64,000 nt of DNA from Corella eumyota (taxonomy: Eukaryota > Chordata > Ascidiacea > Phlebobranchia > Corellidae). The notes under the pieces are model-generated. The model saw only the letters and a list, made by a program, of their open reading frames with translations. It was not told the DNA's origin and made no database searches. A program made the translations under genes and the position numbers. Positions 1-10,963 of the stretch are shown here, piece after piece (the first letter of the stretch is position 1; each line of letters begins with the position of its first letter). The DNA is taken from NCBI GenBank assembly GCA_963082875.1, contig OY720097.1, forward strand, positions 7,510,501 through 7,574,500, in the 5' to 3' direction.

Positions 1-54
1 TACAGGTTAATATTTTTTTACAATAAAAACTTCTTATATTAAAAACTAACTAAC

Positions 55-1002
55 CGATATTTCTCTTATAAAATTTCCACTGAGTCTTAATGTTTTAAGG
101 TTTGTAAGTAGCTGAAACGCATTTCTAGGCAAGTCTCTTACGTTGTTGTTACTTAAACTTAAACTAAGGGTGGTAGCAGGAAGACCCGGAGGCAGAGATC
201 GTAGATTTCTGTTTTCGCATGAAATTTCCTGAAATATAAAGTAAAATTATTAATATTTATAATTACAATAAATTCAAACTAAAAAGTTTTTTTTGCGTCA
301 TTCCCAATGGGAGATATAACATATCTTAGTCATGACTAATATGTCCCTAACCATAACAACCCGTTGGTATATGATATATAACTTGGTGATTGGCGGGCTA
401 TTTAATTACTGGCATGATGCTATAAGCATGCGGTTAGTAGTATGGTCAGTATAATATAACATTTTTTAAGTAAATTAACTACATTTGTAAGCTGTTCACT
501 ACGATAAAAATAACGTATTTTTACGATCAAAATATTTAAAAACTAGCATTATTTCTACAGTAGGAAACACCATAAAAAAGGTTTTTTTGCCTAACTAAAT
601 TTTTTTTTTATTTGCTTTTACCTTTAATTTCTTCAAACAATCGCAGTCGTTCGGGCATCTAAGTCCTTGACCCCGCACCTTGACACAGTTATCCGCACTG
701 AAACACCACCACGCCATCATTAATACCGTGACGTACCTCTTCGTTCTATCAACAGAGCGCCACTTGTGCTGTTTGTCGCCTAAACTAAACCGATCTGGGA
801 CCGACGACCTTTTGTCCAAGTGTTTGGCCTTCTCGCCTCTGAAACTTTTTATAAAATATTCATCGCGCGGATCCTGTCGATGCGTAAGTAGCGGCGCAGC
901 CCTACAAACTACGTCGTTTGTACCTTGTGTGTTATTCCCCACGCTTTGGTGCTTGATGTGGTTTGTTGCACAGGATCTCTGAAACAGCTTGCCTAATTTC
1001 AT
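55..1002 (-). CDS. Leucine-rich-repeat protein, N-terminal exons (LGR- or Slit-like), partial
   Basis: Two coding exons on the minus strand: 1002-622 (127 codons, phase 0, donor GTAAAA) and 228-55 (58 codons, acceptor TTTCAG, donor GTTAGT). Joined, they read an LRR N-terminal cap with cysteines CPNDCDC then SCENRNL, followed by SLPPGLPATTLSLSLSNNNV and a second repeat TNLKTLRLSGNFIREI. A short hydrophobic run (VTVLMMAWWCF, about residues 90-100) lies just before the cap and may be a signal sequence, but about 90 basic residues precede it, so the true start could be the Met inside that run. The gene continues past the left edge. LRRNT plus this LRR wording resembles LGR4/5/6 receptors and Slit-type proteins; the part that would decide (7TM or LRRCT) is outside the window. 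The LRR identity is seen directly; the receptor assignment is inference. Confidence 0.72.
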
Positions 1003-1420
1003 GCTAATTATTGGTGATTTTTTCTCCCTAGTCGGCCTTGATTAGCGCGATCGCGTTAATGAGGTCGCTGCTTCTCGATTTCGAACTTGGTGTTGTTCGA
1101 ACCCGTTCGCGCGTGTATGGTCACGTGTAACGTAACGTCATTCCTCGTCGATCAAACGCGCTCGCTTCGTCGTCGTCGAAAGTTCCCAGAACGCTCTCAC
1201 GTCGGGAAGAATTATGATTTACGAGTTTCTTCGGACACTCGATGGCGCTTTCGCGTTGTTTGTTCTATTTTTGTGCCGCTCTAAGTGAGTTTTCGAGTTT
1301 CGGGTTTTAATTGACACGTCACACCCTCATACAGAGACCTAATATTTTCCCGTCAATTATTTATCACAGAGCAGACAGTGTCAACAAAAATTAGACGCAA
1401 ACTTCGAACCTAAAAATAAA
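1003..1420 (-). promoter_or_regulatory. GC- and CpG-rich flank upstream of the LRR gene
   Basis: This is the most CpG-rich stretch of the first 3 kb and lies directly upstream of the LRR start codon, so it probably holds the promoter and 5' leader. It contains an 18-of-20 palindrome at 1041-1060 (attagcgcgatcgcgttaat) and a CACGTG box near 1121. An open frame at 1087-1284 shows no recognisable domain and was not called as a gene. Confidence 0.4.
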
Positions 1421-3580
1421 GGTTTTCGCATTAACTTAATACCCTAATTTTGAACTAATGTAAGAGAACAAAAATCTAAAGAAAAGTTTTATAAATTAAA
1501 AGATTATTTTATTGTTTAAATTTTAATTTCGTATTTTTAATTTAATTTGACTTTTTTGTTCTATAACCTAAACACTAATTTTTAGTTTAAGATAATTTAC
1601 TATTTTATTAAATGCGCTTTCAATTTTTTTAAAAAGATTGTTGTATAATTTATTTACGTAAAATTGTTCGCAAATTAAATTATAAAATAAAAACTTGACT
1701 TTCTTAAAAAAAAACTTTAAACTAAATACTTTATTTTTTTAAATAAACATTTTTGCAACAATTTATATATATCTTCTGAATTTTTATTTAAATCAATTGA
1801 ATTGATTAAAAAAAAATAAATTTTAAAAAAATAAAAACTTGACTTTCCTAAAAAAAACTTTAAACTAAATACTTTAATTTTTTTAAACAAACATTTTTGC
1901 AACAATTTATATATATCTTTTGAATTTTTATTTATATCAATTTAATTGACCTTACAGTTTAAAACTTTTCTGTTTTTTGATTTAATTTTTTTAATCGAGC
2001 AGACGGCTGAAAACCCACACTTTGCTGACTCCTATTAGCTCTTGTACTGTCTGTATAAATTTCTTGTTCACTTCACTAATGCCTAGGCGAAAATCAATCA
2101 AATTTTATCGACTACGATCCATGCGTTTCGCTTACACGACATTATATCGGTCCATTTAAAATAAACGACACACTGCCTGACCCTTAGCCGACCGTACGGC
2201 ATTGCACGTCATAAGAAAACTTTTACAAACTCTACTTATTTTCAGTAAAGAGTTGCAGAAAAAGTTTTTGCCGCTTTCTAAAACTAGCAAGTGTCTTCGA
2301 ATACGCTATGCATAGATATGACGCGCGTAGATTAAGAACCATATACAATCTTGTTCATTCTTTTCTAAGGTCATTCATTACCAGTCTTCTGATTTCCAAT
2401 GGGAATATTGCAATTTTTGTCAAAATATTGTTTGACTTTACTTCCTTTTGTCTCGCTATCGTTTTAAACTTCAGCTAATTTAAAAAAAAATTTAAGTCGT
2501 AAAAATTAGAGGAAAAAATCGTATCTGAGAAACCGACGTTGCACTCTTCTTGCGCTAAAATATTTGCGTTTACATTTTCTGCATTAAATTAACCAAAATT
2601 CCATAAAAAATGTGTTAACCCTGGGTATAAAGGGACTGTATTAACTAATATCACAAGTGAATTTATGCTTAATGATTGTTATTAGAATTACATAAAACTC
2701 TTTTTTTTCTGACTTCTTAACATGTTTAAAACTTACGTCATTACAATCGAATTGGATAACTTATGCCGCAATATCGATCAGAACATGCAATTAAAATTGG
2801 AACATATACCATTGTGACGTGACATATGTGGACAATGCGCGTTGCTGTATTGTAGTAGTCACGTGACCGCCGAGAATCTAAATGTGGAATGACAGCACAT
2901 TGATTTTTGAAATTTTAACGTATCTTGTAGTAATGTAATATCAGCTGATCGGAATTAAAAAAAAGTATTTTGAAATCGGTTTATAATCTCTTTTTCTAAT
3001 TACGTGGTATGTTTTTTGATTAAAACTTTTTCTAATGGATTTTAAAACATTCTTGAAAAAGTATTGGTACGATTTCAATATACTACTTGAGTTATTTAAA
3101 CAAGGGGTACGTAGTAGTTTTTAATTATACAGTATTCAAGTTCAAAAGACATTAAGGCCCAAGGGATGGTTATTCTGAAATTTATTAACAAAAATAATTA
3201 AATTCCTGTGTTGAACATAGCAGTTAATTTAAACAAGAATATTACACAAACTTTTGTTTGTTAAATTAAGAAGAAAGTTTAAATCAATAAGTTATTTTAA
3301 TTTTTAGAAATAAAAAATACTGAAAAAATATTAGTGCATTTTGGCTAAAATTATTAAACAGATAAATTGTTACACATAAAAATTTAAAAATACAAAAAAG
3401 ATATTTTTTTAAAATTGAAATTAAAAATATATTTTTCAAATTATTTTACAAAAAAAAATTAAAAATACAAAAAATTTTTAAGTACTAAAAATATATCTAT
3501 TTTAGATTAATTAGGATTTTACAATAAAGATATTATTTATTTTTTGTTCATTTTCAAATTTGAGTTTTAATTTTTTATAG
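1421..3580. other. Non-coding region between LRR gene and SND1 exons
   Basis: Very AT-rich apart from patches at about 2000-2350 and 2760-2900. I looked here on the plus strand for the SND1 exons that should code for the four N-terminal nuclease domains and found none. The patch at 2815-2880 (TGACGTGACATATG ... AGTCACGTGACC) has promoter-like motifs and could start a short transcript, but that is inference. Confidence 0.5.
1682..1950. repeat. Two-copy tandem repeat, period about 143 bp
   Basis: Two copies of an AT-rich unit of about 120 bp lie head to tail, the first from about 1682 and the second from about 1825. Both carry the string aaaaacttgactttc, then actttaaactaaatacttta and then atttttgcaacaatttatat. 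They differ by a few substitutions and small indels. No coding content is seen. Confidence 0.75.
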
Positions 3581-6272
3581 GTAATGGTTGAAGTGGAGAC
3601 GATCGACAGGGTTGGAAATTTTATCGGTTGGGTTTTCGTCGACGGAAAAAACATCTCACAACTTTTACTCGAGAACGGACTTTCTAAACTCCACTTCACC
3701 GCCGAGAGGAGCAACTACTTCAAGATGTTGCAGGAGGCAGAAGAAAAGGCGAGATTTGCTCGATTAAAGGTAAGACCTTAAAAAAAAATACTTTTTACAA
3801 AATATATAATGACGTCATATTTTATTTTATTGATGACGTAGATCTGGGAAGACTACGTGGAAGCGAAGGAAGTGGAGGAGGTCGTCGCGGAGGAGGTAAC
3901 GGAGAGGAAGACCAACTTCCGGAACGTGTGCATCACTGAGGTTACCCCACAACTTCATTTCTACTACCAACAGGCTGATGGAGGAAGTAAATTGGAAGTT
4001 CTCATGGAACAGGTTATTGCAAGAAAATGGTTTATTTGTTATTAAGCTTGTTTAGATGCAAAATGATTGATAAGTTTATACAACTAAAGTTTGAAAACAT
4101 TTTTAGTAATTTAATTTTTTTGAGATTTTTCTCTAATTGAGGGTATTTTTTCTATGTACGCATGGAGTTTTAAGAAAACACTAGTAGAATAGGCATTTTG
4201 GTGAAAATAAGAATTTTAAACTTTTATATTAAAACGAAACAGGGTTTAATATTTTTGCTTAAATATTTAACGTACTTTTAAAATTCAGTCGCTTTTTAAA
4301 TATTTATAATTTTTTTTAAATTATTTTCAGCTTCGTGCCACGTTGCTTGCCGAACCGCCATTGCCAGGTAGTTACAAACCTCGCAGGGGAGATTTTTGTG
4401 TTGCCATTTTCTCAGCCGATGGTTTGTGGTATAGAGCCCGCATCGAGAAAATCGCCGGGGAAAATGTTCACGTTCATTTTATCGACTTTGGAAATGTAAG
4501 TTTTATATTAACATTTTTGTATGAATTTGTATATTTTAAACAAGTTTGGATAATTTTTTATTGTTTTTGTGTAAATATATGCAAATGTTTTTATTTTTTT
4601 TAGTTTTAATTTAAAATTAAAAAAAAACTGTAAACGTATTTTACTTATTCAAAAAATTAAAGAGTTATGTTAAAGTTATAAAACTTGCATAAAGCGATTT
4701 AATTTTGTCCATTTATTTTGAATTAATTAGTTCTCCATTAGCTTATTCGAAACCGTGTACGATTGTATAGTAATAAATTTTTCGACTTTCAGAAAGAGGT
4801 TGTGCCGTTGAATCGACTCAGTTCACTCCCTGCAGATTTTAACACCCACGCTTTACTCCCGCAAGCTCATGAGTGCGCGCTCGCTCTTATCAACCCACCA
4901 TCTGACGTAAGTACTGATGACGTCATATTTTTAAATTAAACAAAATTTACTTACAAATTTTTTATTTATTTATTTTTTTTTAATTTTGTTCCTTTTTATA
5001 TTTTATATTTCGATTTTTTTGATATTTCGATTTTTCATTTTTACATGCGGTCCTATAACTACACACACTGCTAATAGAATACAGCCCTATAATAGGTGTT
5101 ACATTATCACAATTGCTGTTATCTATTATCTTTTAACACATTACATATATGCATTATCATATAGGAAGATTCGCTGATTGATGCTTTCCAAGCACTTTGT
5201 AGAAAGCTTGAAAGCCCGAGTTATCTTCTCAACACCGAATATAAGGATGCTGGCCTGGACTTTGTCACTCTTCTAAACCCTGTAAGTAAATACACATATG
5301 CGAATTTTATTAGGCACGTGATCATAAGTGGGTAACGACGTGTGGTATGCAAATGTATTTGTGTAAAGCGTGTTTACAACTTTGTATAATATTATGGTAG
5401 ATTTACTAAACTACAGCTAAATATATTTATTTTTTTTAAAACCTTTTTTCTAAAAAATGATTTTTTAAACAGTTTATATATTAGGTATTTTTGCCTAACA
5501 AAAGGCATATTTGTTGTAAACATTATTAAAAGTATACGATTTTACTAAGTGTTTTACCATTTTTAATTTTTTTAATTTAAAATCTTATTCTAGGAGGATA
5601 AAACTGACATTGGTAAAACGTTGGTGACGACTGGTTACTGTACGGTGAGTAAAAGAAGAGAGAAGCGGCTGACTGGAATGGTCGCTGATTATATTAAAGA
5701 TCAGGAAAATGCGAAGAAAAAACATGTAAGTTTTGTTGTGTTAAAAGGTAGTATATAATTCGGTTTATAGTTGTTTTTATGGAATTACTTTCGTATTACC
5801 GAAAACCATTTCCAAATAGATATTTGACCAAAACCATATGCCCGAAAAAGTTATTTTACCGAAAATAAAATGTTTTTTATTAACTTCTTTGTAGCCTAAC
5901 CTTATATTTGGAATATGCTCTAAATTTCCAAAACAAATTTTTAATTTCTTTTTTGAAATTTCGGTTTTTGGAAAAATGTTCATTAAGTTAAAGGTTTTTA
6001 GTAATTTTATCCGTTACCGTTTCATGTGCACTCATAAAATATGTTAATGCACAATTAATCCTATTTTAAACAGATATTAGTCTAATTTTTTCTTGCAATT
6101 ATTTTAACAAGTTAATTTTTTTTTTTAGGTATTGTTTATTTTTTTTAGATATTGTTTAATTTCAATAAAGTTTTTAACTTACACTGTATTGTAAATTTTT
6201 CAGCTTAATTTGTGGAGATACGGCGACATTACGGACGACGACGCCAGCGAATTTGGATACAAGAAAAACTAA
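3581..6272 (+). CDS. SND1: Tudor-SN / staphylococcal nuclease domain-containing protein 1, C-terminal exons
   Basis: Seven exons, every one a multiple of three: 3581-3769, 3842-4012, 4331-4495, 4793-4906, 5165-5281, 5594-5725, 6204-6272. They give 318 residues that follow human SND1 from the end of its fourth nuclease domain to the C-terminus: VETIDRVGNFIGWVFVDG and FTAERSNYF, then a Tudor domain (GSYKPRRGDFCVAIF, LWYRARIEKI, HFIDFGN with the aromatic cage residues) and the split fifth nuclease domain ending NLWRYGDITDDDASEFGY. SND1 acts in RISC, splicing and RNA stability in the cytoplasm and nucleus. The first exon has an open acceptor (ttatag) and phase 0, so upstream exons are required, yet none lies in the 2.5 kb before it. 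The ATG at 3584 would give an N-truncated Tudor product if used. Identity is very sure; completeness is not. Confidence 0.93.
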
Positions 6273-6533
6273 AACTCGTTTTTCACAGCATTCGATGTTT
6301 AAATTTCGAGTCTACAACGGTGTTCAATTATGTGTGTTAAATTGTGGTGGCATTTTTGCTATTTTTGTGTCTTGTTTAAAGTAGTTTGTGATTATTAACT
6401 CCCTTTACAAAGTGCATTAGTATTAATATAATGAATTGATTTGATGTTTTAGTCAAAAAACTTTTTTTGCAGTTTTCGACTTCTCTTTAGTTGGTTGTAA
6501 AAATCATGAATGAAATTTTAAACATGCAACAAA

Positions 6534-6539
6534 AATAAA
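6534..6539 (+). terminator. Polyadenylation signal of SND1
   Basis: AATAAA 262 bp after the SND1 stop codon, the first canonical signal downstream of it. Confidence 0.55.
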
Positions 6540-7332
6540 TCTTGTAACCATGGACCTTTGGTTTACTTTATTTAAAGGGATCGTAATACTGCAGGTTTAT
6601 TTTTTTTAATTTTACTGGCATATTTCACACTTCAATTGACTACATATAGCGAGCGTCAAATTTACATTTTTTTTATTAAGTATGTATTCATGTATTTTGA
6701 AAACTACTTAATCAATTTTAAAAATAGTGTTTCTTGTGCAAATTTCGCAATATAAAAACATTTTATAAAATAATTTTAACAGTTTACAATTTAAGATAAT
6801 TTTGATAAATATTTTATATTCTAATCAATGATTAGCATTGTAAGAAATGCCATTGTAAATATTTATTCACGGATGTAATCTTCCAGTTTCTTTTCTTATA
6901 ACTGATTTAATTTCTAAAACTTTCTGTGGCCTCATATATCAAAGTGAAGCATGGCTTTCGTTTGTCAAAACTAACTTTGAACCCGCGCTAACGCCTAAAA
7001 ACGACATTTTTTTAGCTATTTTTTTAATTTTAGTTTTAAACTCTCTAAAAAAAAGGGCCAAAAAACGAACAAACGATAACAAGAACAAGATGAACGAAAC
7101 ATTTCATAATAAATAAATATTTTCAATTCGCTAGAACCATAAACAAAAAAATCGTCCGGCGCTGTTTTCGAAAAATGAAGTTATTTTATGAAATAGGTGT
7201 AGCCCTTTTTTCTTTTTTACCATACTCAAAAAGAGACATTTTGTTCAAGTGAGATATTAAAAAGAAAAAGGCAAATATTTAGTATAGCAAATATGATAAA
7301 AATGACTTCAACATTTTGTTAATTAGTAAAAT
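6540..7332. other. Intergenic, SND1 to SGSH
   Basis: AT-rich sequence with no supported exon. The last 200 bp must hold the SGSH promoter and leader; no clear core element was recognised. Confidence 0.5.
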
Positions 7333-8967
7333 ATGAAGTTTGTACTTACCTTGTTATTTAGTAATTTATGCGTTACTTTGTTAAATGCAAAGCTTTCTAG
7401 CAAAACGAATGTGCTTGTTTTAGTGGCAGATGATCTTGGTTTGGAGTTGACTACTTATGGTAACAACGTAATTAAAACTCCTAACATTGCTGCGCTTGCC
7501 TCCCAGGGAACTGTTTATAAAAATGCTTTCACCACTGTAAGTAGTTGTTCACCAAGTCGCTCTGCTATTCTCACTGGACTGCCACAGCATCAAAATGGTG
7601 AACATTTCAATCTTTTATTTTATTATTTAAATTTTTTTGCTTTGTTGGTTTTTATTTTGTTATACCATCTTACTTTACTAAATTAGCTAAACTATAATAA
7701 TTATTTAGGAATGTATGGTCTACATAATGGCTATCACCATTTTAATTCATTTGATGAAGTTCAAAGTTTACCCCTGATTCTTAAAAACCATGAAATTAGA
7801 ACCGGAATAATAGGAAAAAAGCATGTTGCCCCAGAAGCTGTTTACCCTTTCGACTATGCAGAAACCGAAGAGAACAATTCTATTTTACAAGTTGGTCGAA
7901 ACATCACAAAAATGAAAGAACTTGCTAGAAAATTTTTTGTTGGTCAACCAAAGGACAGACCATTTCTGTTGTACATTGGTTTTCATGATCCTCATAGATG
8001 TGGCCATACTCATATTCAATACGGTGAATTTTGTGAACAATTTGGAAATGGTCAGCCTGGAATGGGTTTAATTCCCGACTGGAAACCAGCTTATTATGAC
8101 CCGAAAGAGATTATTGTTCCCGGGGTTGTTCAAGATACTGAATTATCTCGAAAAGACATTTCTGCTCAGTACACAACTATATCGAGACTTGATCAAGGCG
8201 TGGGACTTATTCTCAATGAACTTAACATGGCTGGGTATGGAGATAACACTTTAATTATCTTTACATCTGACAATGGACCCCCATTCCCAAATGGTCGAAC
8301 AAATTTGTATGAGTTTGGTGTACATCAACCCTTTGTTATTTCATCTCCATTGCAAAGACATAGCACCGGTGATACCTCTGATCAATTTGTTTCATTATTA
8401 GATATTACCCCCACTGTATTAGATTGGTTTGATATCACTTATCCTACTTATGATTTACTTGGAAGGGGTGTGACATTAACAGGGAAGTCCCTTTTAAATA
8501 AATCCACTAACTCAAGTTTAATTGTATTTGGAAGCCATAGCTTACATGAAGTGACAATGTATTACCCAATGCGTTCAGTAAGGAAAGACAATCTAACTTA
8601 TATTGAAAATTTAAATAACCTTATGCCCTTTCCTATTGACCAAGATTTTTATTTATCTTCCTCATTTGATGACTTACTGAACAGGACCTATTACAAACAG
8701 GACCTGCATTGGTTTAAAACTTTACAAGAATATTACTATAGGCCACAGTATGAGTTATATAACTTAACAAGTGACCCTATACAAAAGCACAATTTGGCAA
8801 TGAATCCAACCCTTGGTAATACAATACAAGAACTGAAAGCTTTGTTGAAAGATTGGCAAAAGTTAACATTTGATCCTTGGAGATGTGCTCCTGGAGGTGT
8901 TTTGCAAGATGCAGGACAATTTAAAGATCATCCTGTTTGTATGCCCTTGTTGAATGGATTTAAATAA
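7333..8967 (+). CDS. SGSH: N-sulfoglucosamine sulfohydrolase (heparan N-sulfatase)
   Basis: Two exons, 7333-7597 and 7709-8967, joined at GGA for a glycine (HQN-G-MYGLHNG); 507 residues against about 502 in human. Residues 1-19 are a signal peptide. The metal-binding start VADDLG, the sulfatase signature SSCSPSRSAILTG (Cys72 is the residue that family enzymes convert to formylglycine), GIIGKKHV, FHDPHRCGH, TSDNGPPFPNGRTN and PFPIDQDFY are all present. The enzyme removes N-linked sulfate from terminal glucosamine of heparan sulfate in the lysosome. Start chosen because it places the signal peptide at the N-terminus. No odd features; catalytic residues look intact. Confidence 0.97.
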
Positions 8968-9968
8968 ATCAAATACTTAAAAATAGGAAAAAAATACTTA
9001 TTTTGACTTTTTGCTAATTTTTATATATTTTTTAGAAATTATTCCTTTTTTAAATATTCTGTAAACTTTTTTTTTGTATTGTTGCCATTTAGTTTTATGT
9101 TTTAGGTGCAATATCAGTGTAATCCAATCTTTGCCAATATAATTAAATTTTTGTTTAAAAAATCCCACTGCTTTTTTAACTGTTTTTTACGTATTTGTTT
9201 GTTCAACTTAATTTGTGCTAATAAAATTTAAACTATTTGTAAAACGTACTAAAATATTTATTTTTTGAGGTTGACAAAAAGTAAGTAATATTTTTTTAGT
9301 ATTTAGTTTTATCGTAGATTTTACAGTGTAATGTAATATCTATAGTTTATTAACATAGTAATATTTTAAAGGTTTGCAATCATGTAATTTATGCTAACTT
9401 TTTTTAAAATTTACAATAACATTTGGTAAATATCGGGATAATATGCATGACTGATAAATTCTTTAAAATATTTATTTTTTTGCTTTATAATTTAATGATT
9501 GTGGTTCAAGTTTAAAAACCTCAATAAATTTAAATCACTTGAGGGTTTTGTCATTTCATTTTTTTTACGCGTGAGGGCAATAAAGAAACAAAATCACAGA
9601 AATTAAAATTTAAAAATCTAAAATGTGCAGCTGCAGCTTTTTTTAACGTTAAATTATTTATAAAAGACTGAAAGATATATCATTTTTAAAAAAGCAGTAG
9701 TTTTTTATTTCAGCGGATTGGACCTGCGTTTGTTAGTTTAATTGGTTTATGGTTTAAACCGACAATAAACTATTAAATATAAATCAGTTTAAATAGATAA
9801 TCACCAAAAAGCATATTTTGCTATTTGACAGTTTACGTACAACGTAGTCAGTTAGTTTTAAAATTATTTTTGTAACCATTTTAGTCTTTCTATTATTAAA
9901 AAAAAGCTTTGTATTTTAAAGATAATCACTCTCATTAAAGGCTTATGTTTGGCTGTTAATTCTGTAAT
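8968..9968. other. Intergenic, SGSH to MRPL10
   Basis: About 1 kb of AT-rich sequence holding the SGSH 3' UTR and the MRPL10 promoter. No further exon or repeat recognised. Confidence 0.5.
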
Positions 9969-10712
9969 TTGTCAGTTTGTCTGAAGATGAATTGTGGATT
10001 GTTTGGTTTTCGTTACATTTCCAAGCAAATTTCCTCAATCAGAATCTCTAAAAAGTTGACAGTTATACCAAATCGAACTCGCTACTATTGGGAAGCAAGA
10101 CCAGAATGCAGAGAACGAGTACGCTTAATGCAAATCACCTTGCCTAAAATAACTGCACCTAAATCAACTGATGGAATTTTGCCTGACATAACAGAAGAAC
10201 CCAAATTATATGGACTTGACAATGTATATCTCAGGGAATTAAATGAAATACTTAATAAAAGTCGAATGTTGATGATTTGTTTGTTGTCAGAGTCTGATTG
10301 GGATGATTATTTCAGAGTCAAATATGAGTTGCAAGAAGATGGGTTGGGAATGGAAAATTTTCCTCAGCATGTATTCGAATTTGCTTTTGAGAGATCACCT
10401 TATCATTTAATGTCAAGACTTTGCAGTGACAAAACTTTAATTATATATGGTGAACCGAAAGCAGATGAAGTGCTCAAGGCTATCAAGAAAAATAAACACA
10501 TGTTATTAATGGGGGGTGTCGTCGATAGTGAATATATGAGTGCACAACAGTTTAAATTGTATTCACAATTGCCACCATTGGATGTTAGTAGAGGGCAATT
10601 ATGTTCCACCATGACAACATTGCAACGAAACTTAAGTAATATTCTGACTAAGGGGGCATCAAACTTATCAGCAAACCTTGACCAATATATTAAACAAAAT
10701 GATGATATGTAG
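9969..10712 (+). CDS. MRPL10: Mitochondrial ribosomal protein L10 (uL10m)
   Basis: A single-exon gene of 247 residues. The basic N-terminus (residues 1-40) fits a mitochondrial targeting sequence. The middle (YLRELNEILNKSRMLMICLL) and the C-terminal half (PHVFEF-like QHVFEFAFERSPY, LIIYGEPKADEVLKAI, LLMGGVVDSEYMSAQQF, ending LDQYIKQN) match the uL10m layout, including the conserved ending of the human protein (LDQYIREQ). It anchors the L7/L12 stalk on the mitochondrial large subunit. A second Met at residue 7 could also start translation. Similarity is moderate but collinear over the full length. Confidence 0.83.
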   Translation: MSVCLKMNCGLFGFRYISKQISSIRISKKLTVIPNRTRYYWEARPECRERVRLMQITLPKITAPKSTDGILPDITEEPKLYGLDNVYLRELNEILNKSRMLMICLLSESDWDDYFRVKYELQEDGLGMENFPQHVFEFAFERSPYHLMSRLCSDKTLIIYGEPKADEVLKAIKKNKHMLLMGGVVDSEYMSAQQFKLYSQLPPLDVSRGQLCSTMTTLQRNLSNILTKGASNLSANLDQYIKQNDDM

Positions 10713-10899
10713 TCCAATTTAAAAAAAAAATTGTTTGTGTCAATCATAATAATGTTCCAATGCTTTTAAATTTATAAAATATTTTTTTTAAATATATTTT
10801 TTCCTATCATTTGTTTAGCAAACTAGTTTCAGTTATTTTTCGTTTTGGTTAACAATTTAACAACAATTTTTTCAAGGAAAACTTAATTGCATATAAACT

Positions 10900-10963
10900 T
10901 GTTGAATAATATATTTTTTTTCTTAGATGATATAAATAATTTTTTAATATATTTTTAACCAAT
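10900..10963 (+). promoter_or_regulatory. Splice-acceptor-like tract before the DBF4 start codon
   Basis: A T-rich tract ending TTTTTTTTCTTAG lies 38 bp before the DBF4 ATG, with only 251 bp between the MRPL10 stop and that ATG. This is how a trans-splice acceptor or the 3' end of a 5'-UTR intron looks. No donor was identified, so its use is inference. Confidence 0.35.

Noticed and set aside
1717-1905. Open frame of 62 codons on the minus strand
   Set aside because: It is a translation of the AT-rich tandem repeat; Lys/Phe-rich with repeated wording.
5740-6020. Possible MITE in the sixth SND1 intron (repeated ccgaaaa strings and weak inverted ends)
   Set aside because: The inverted ends match poorly and no target-site duplication was seen.
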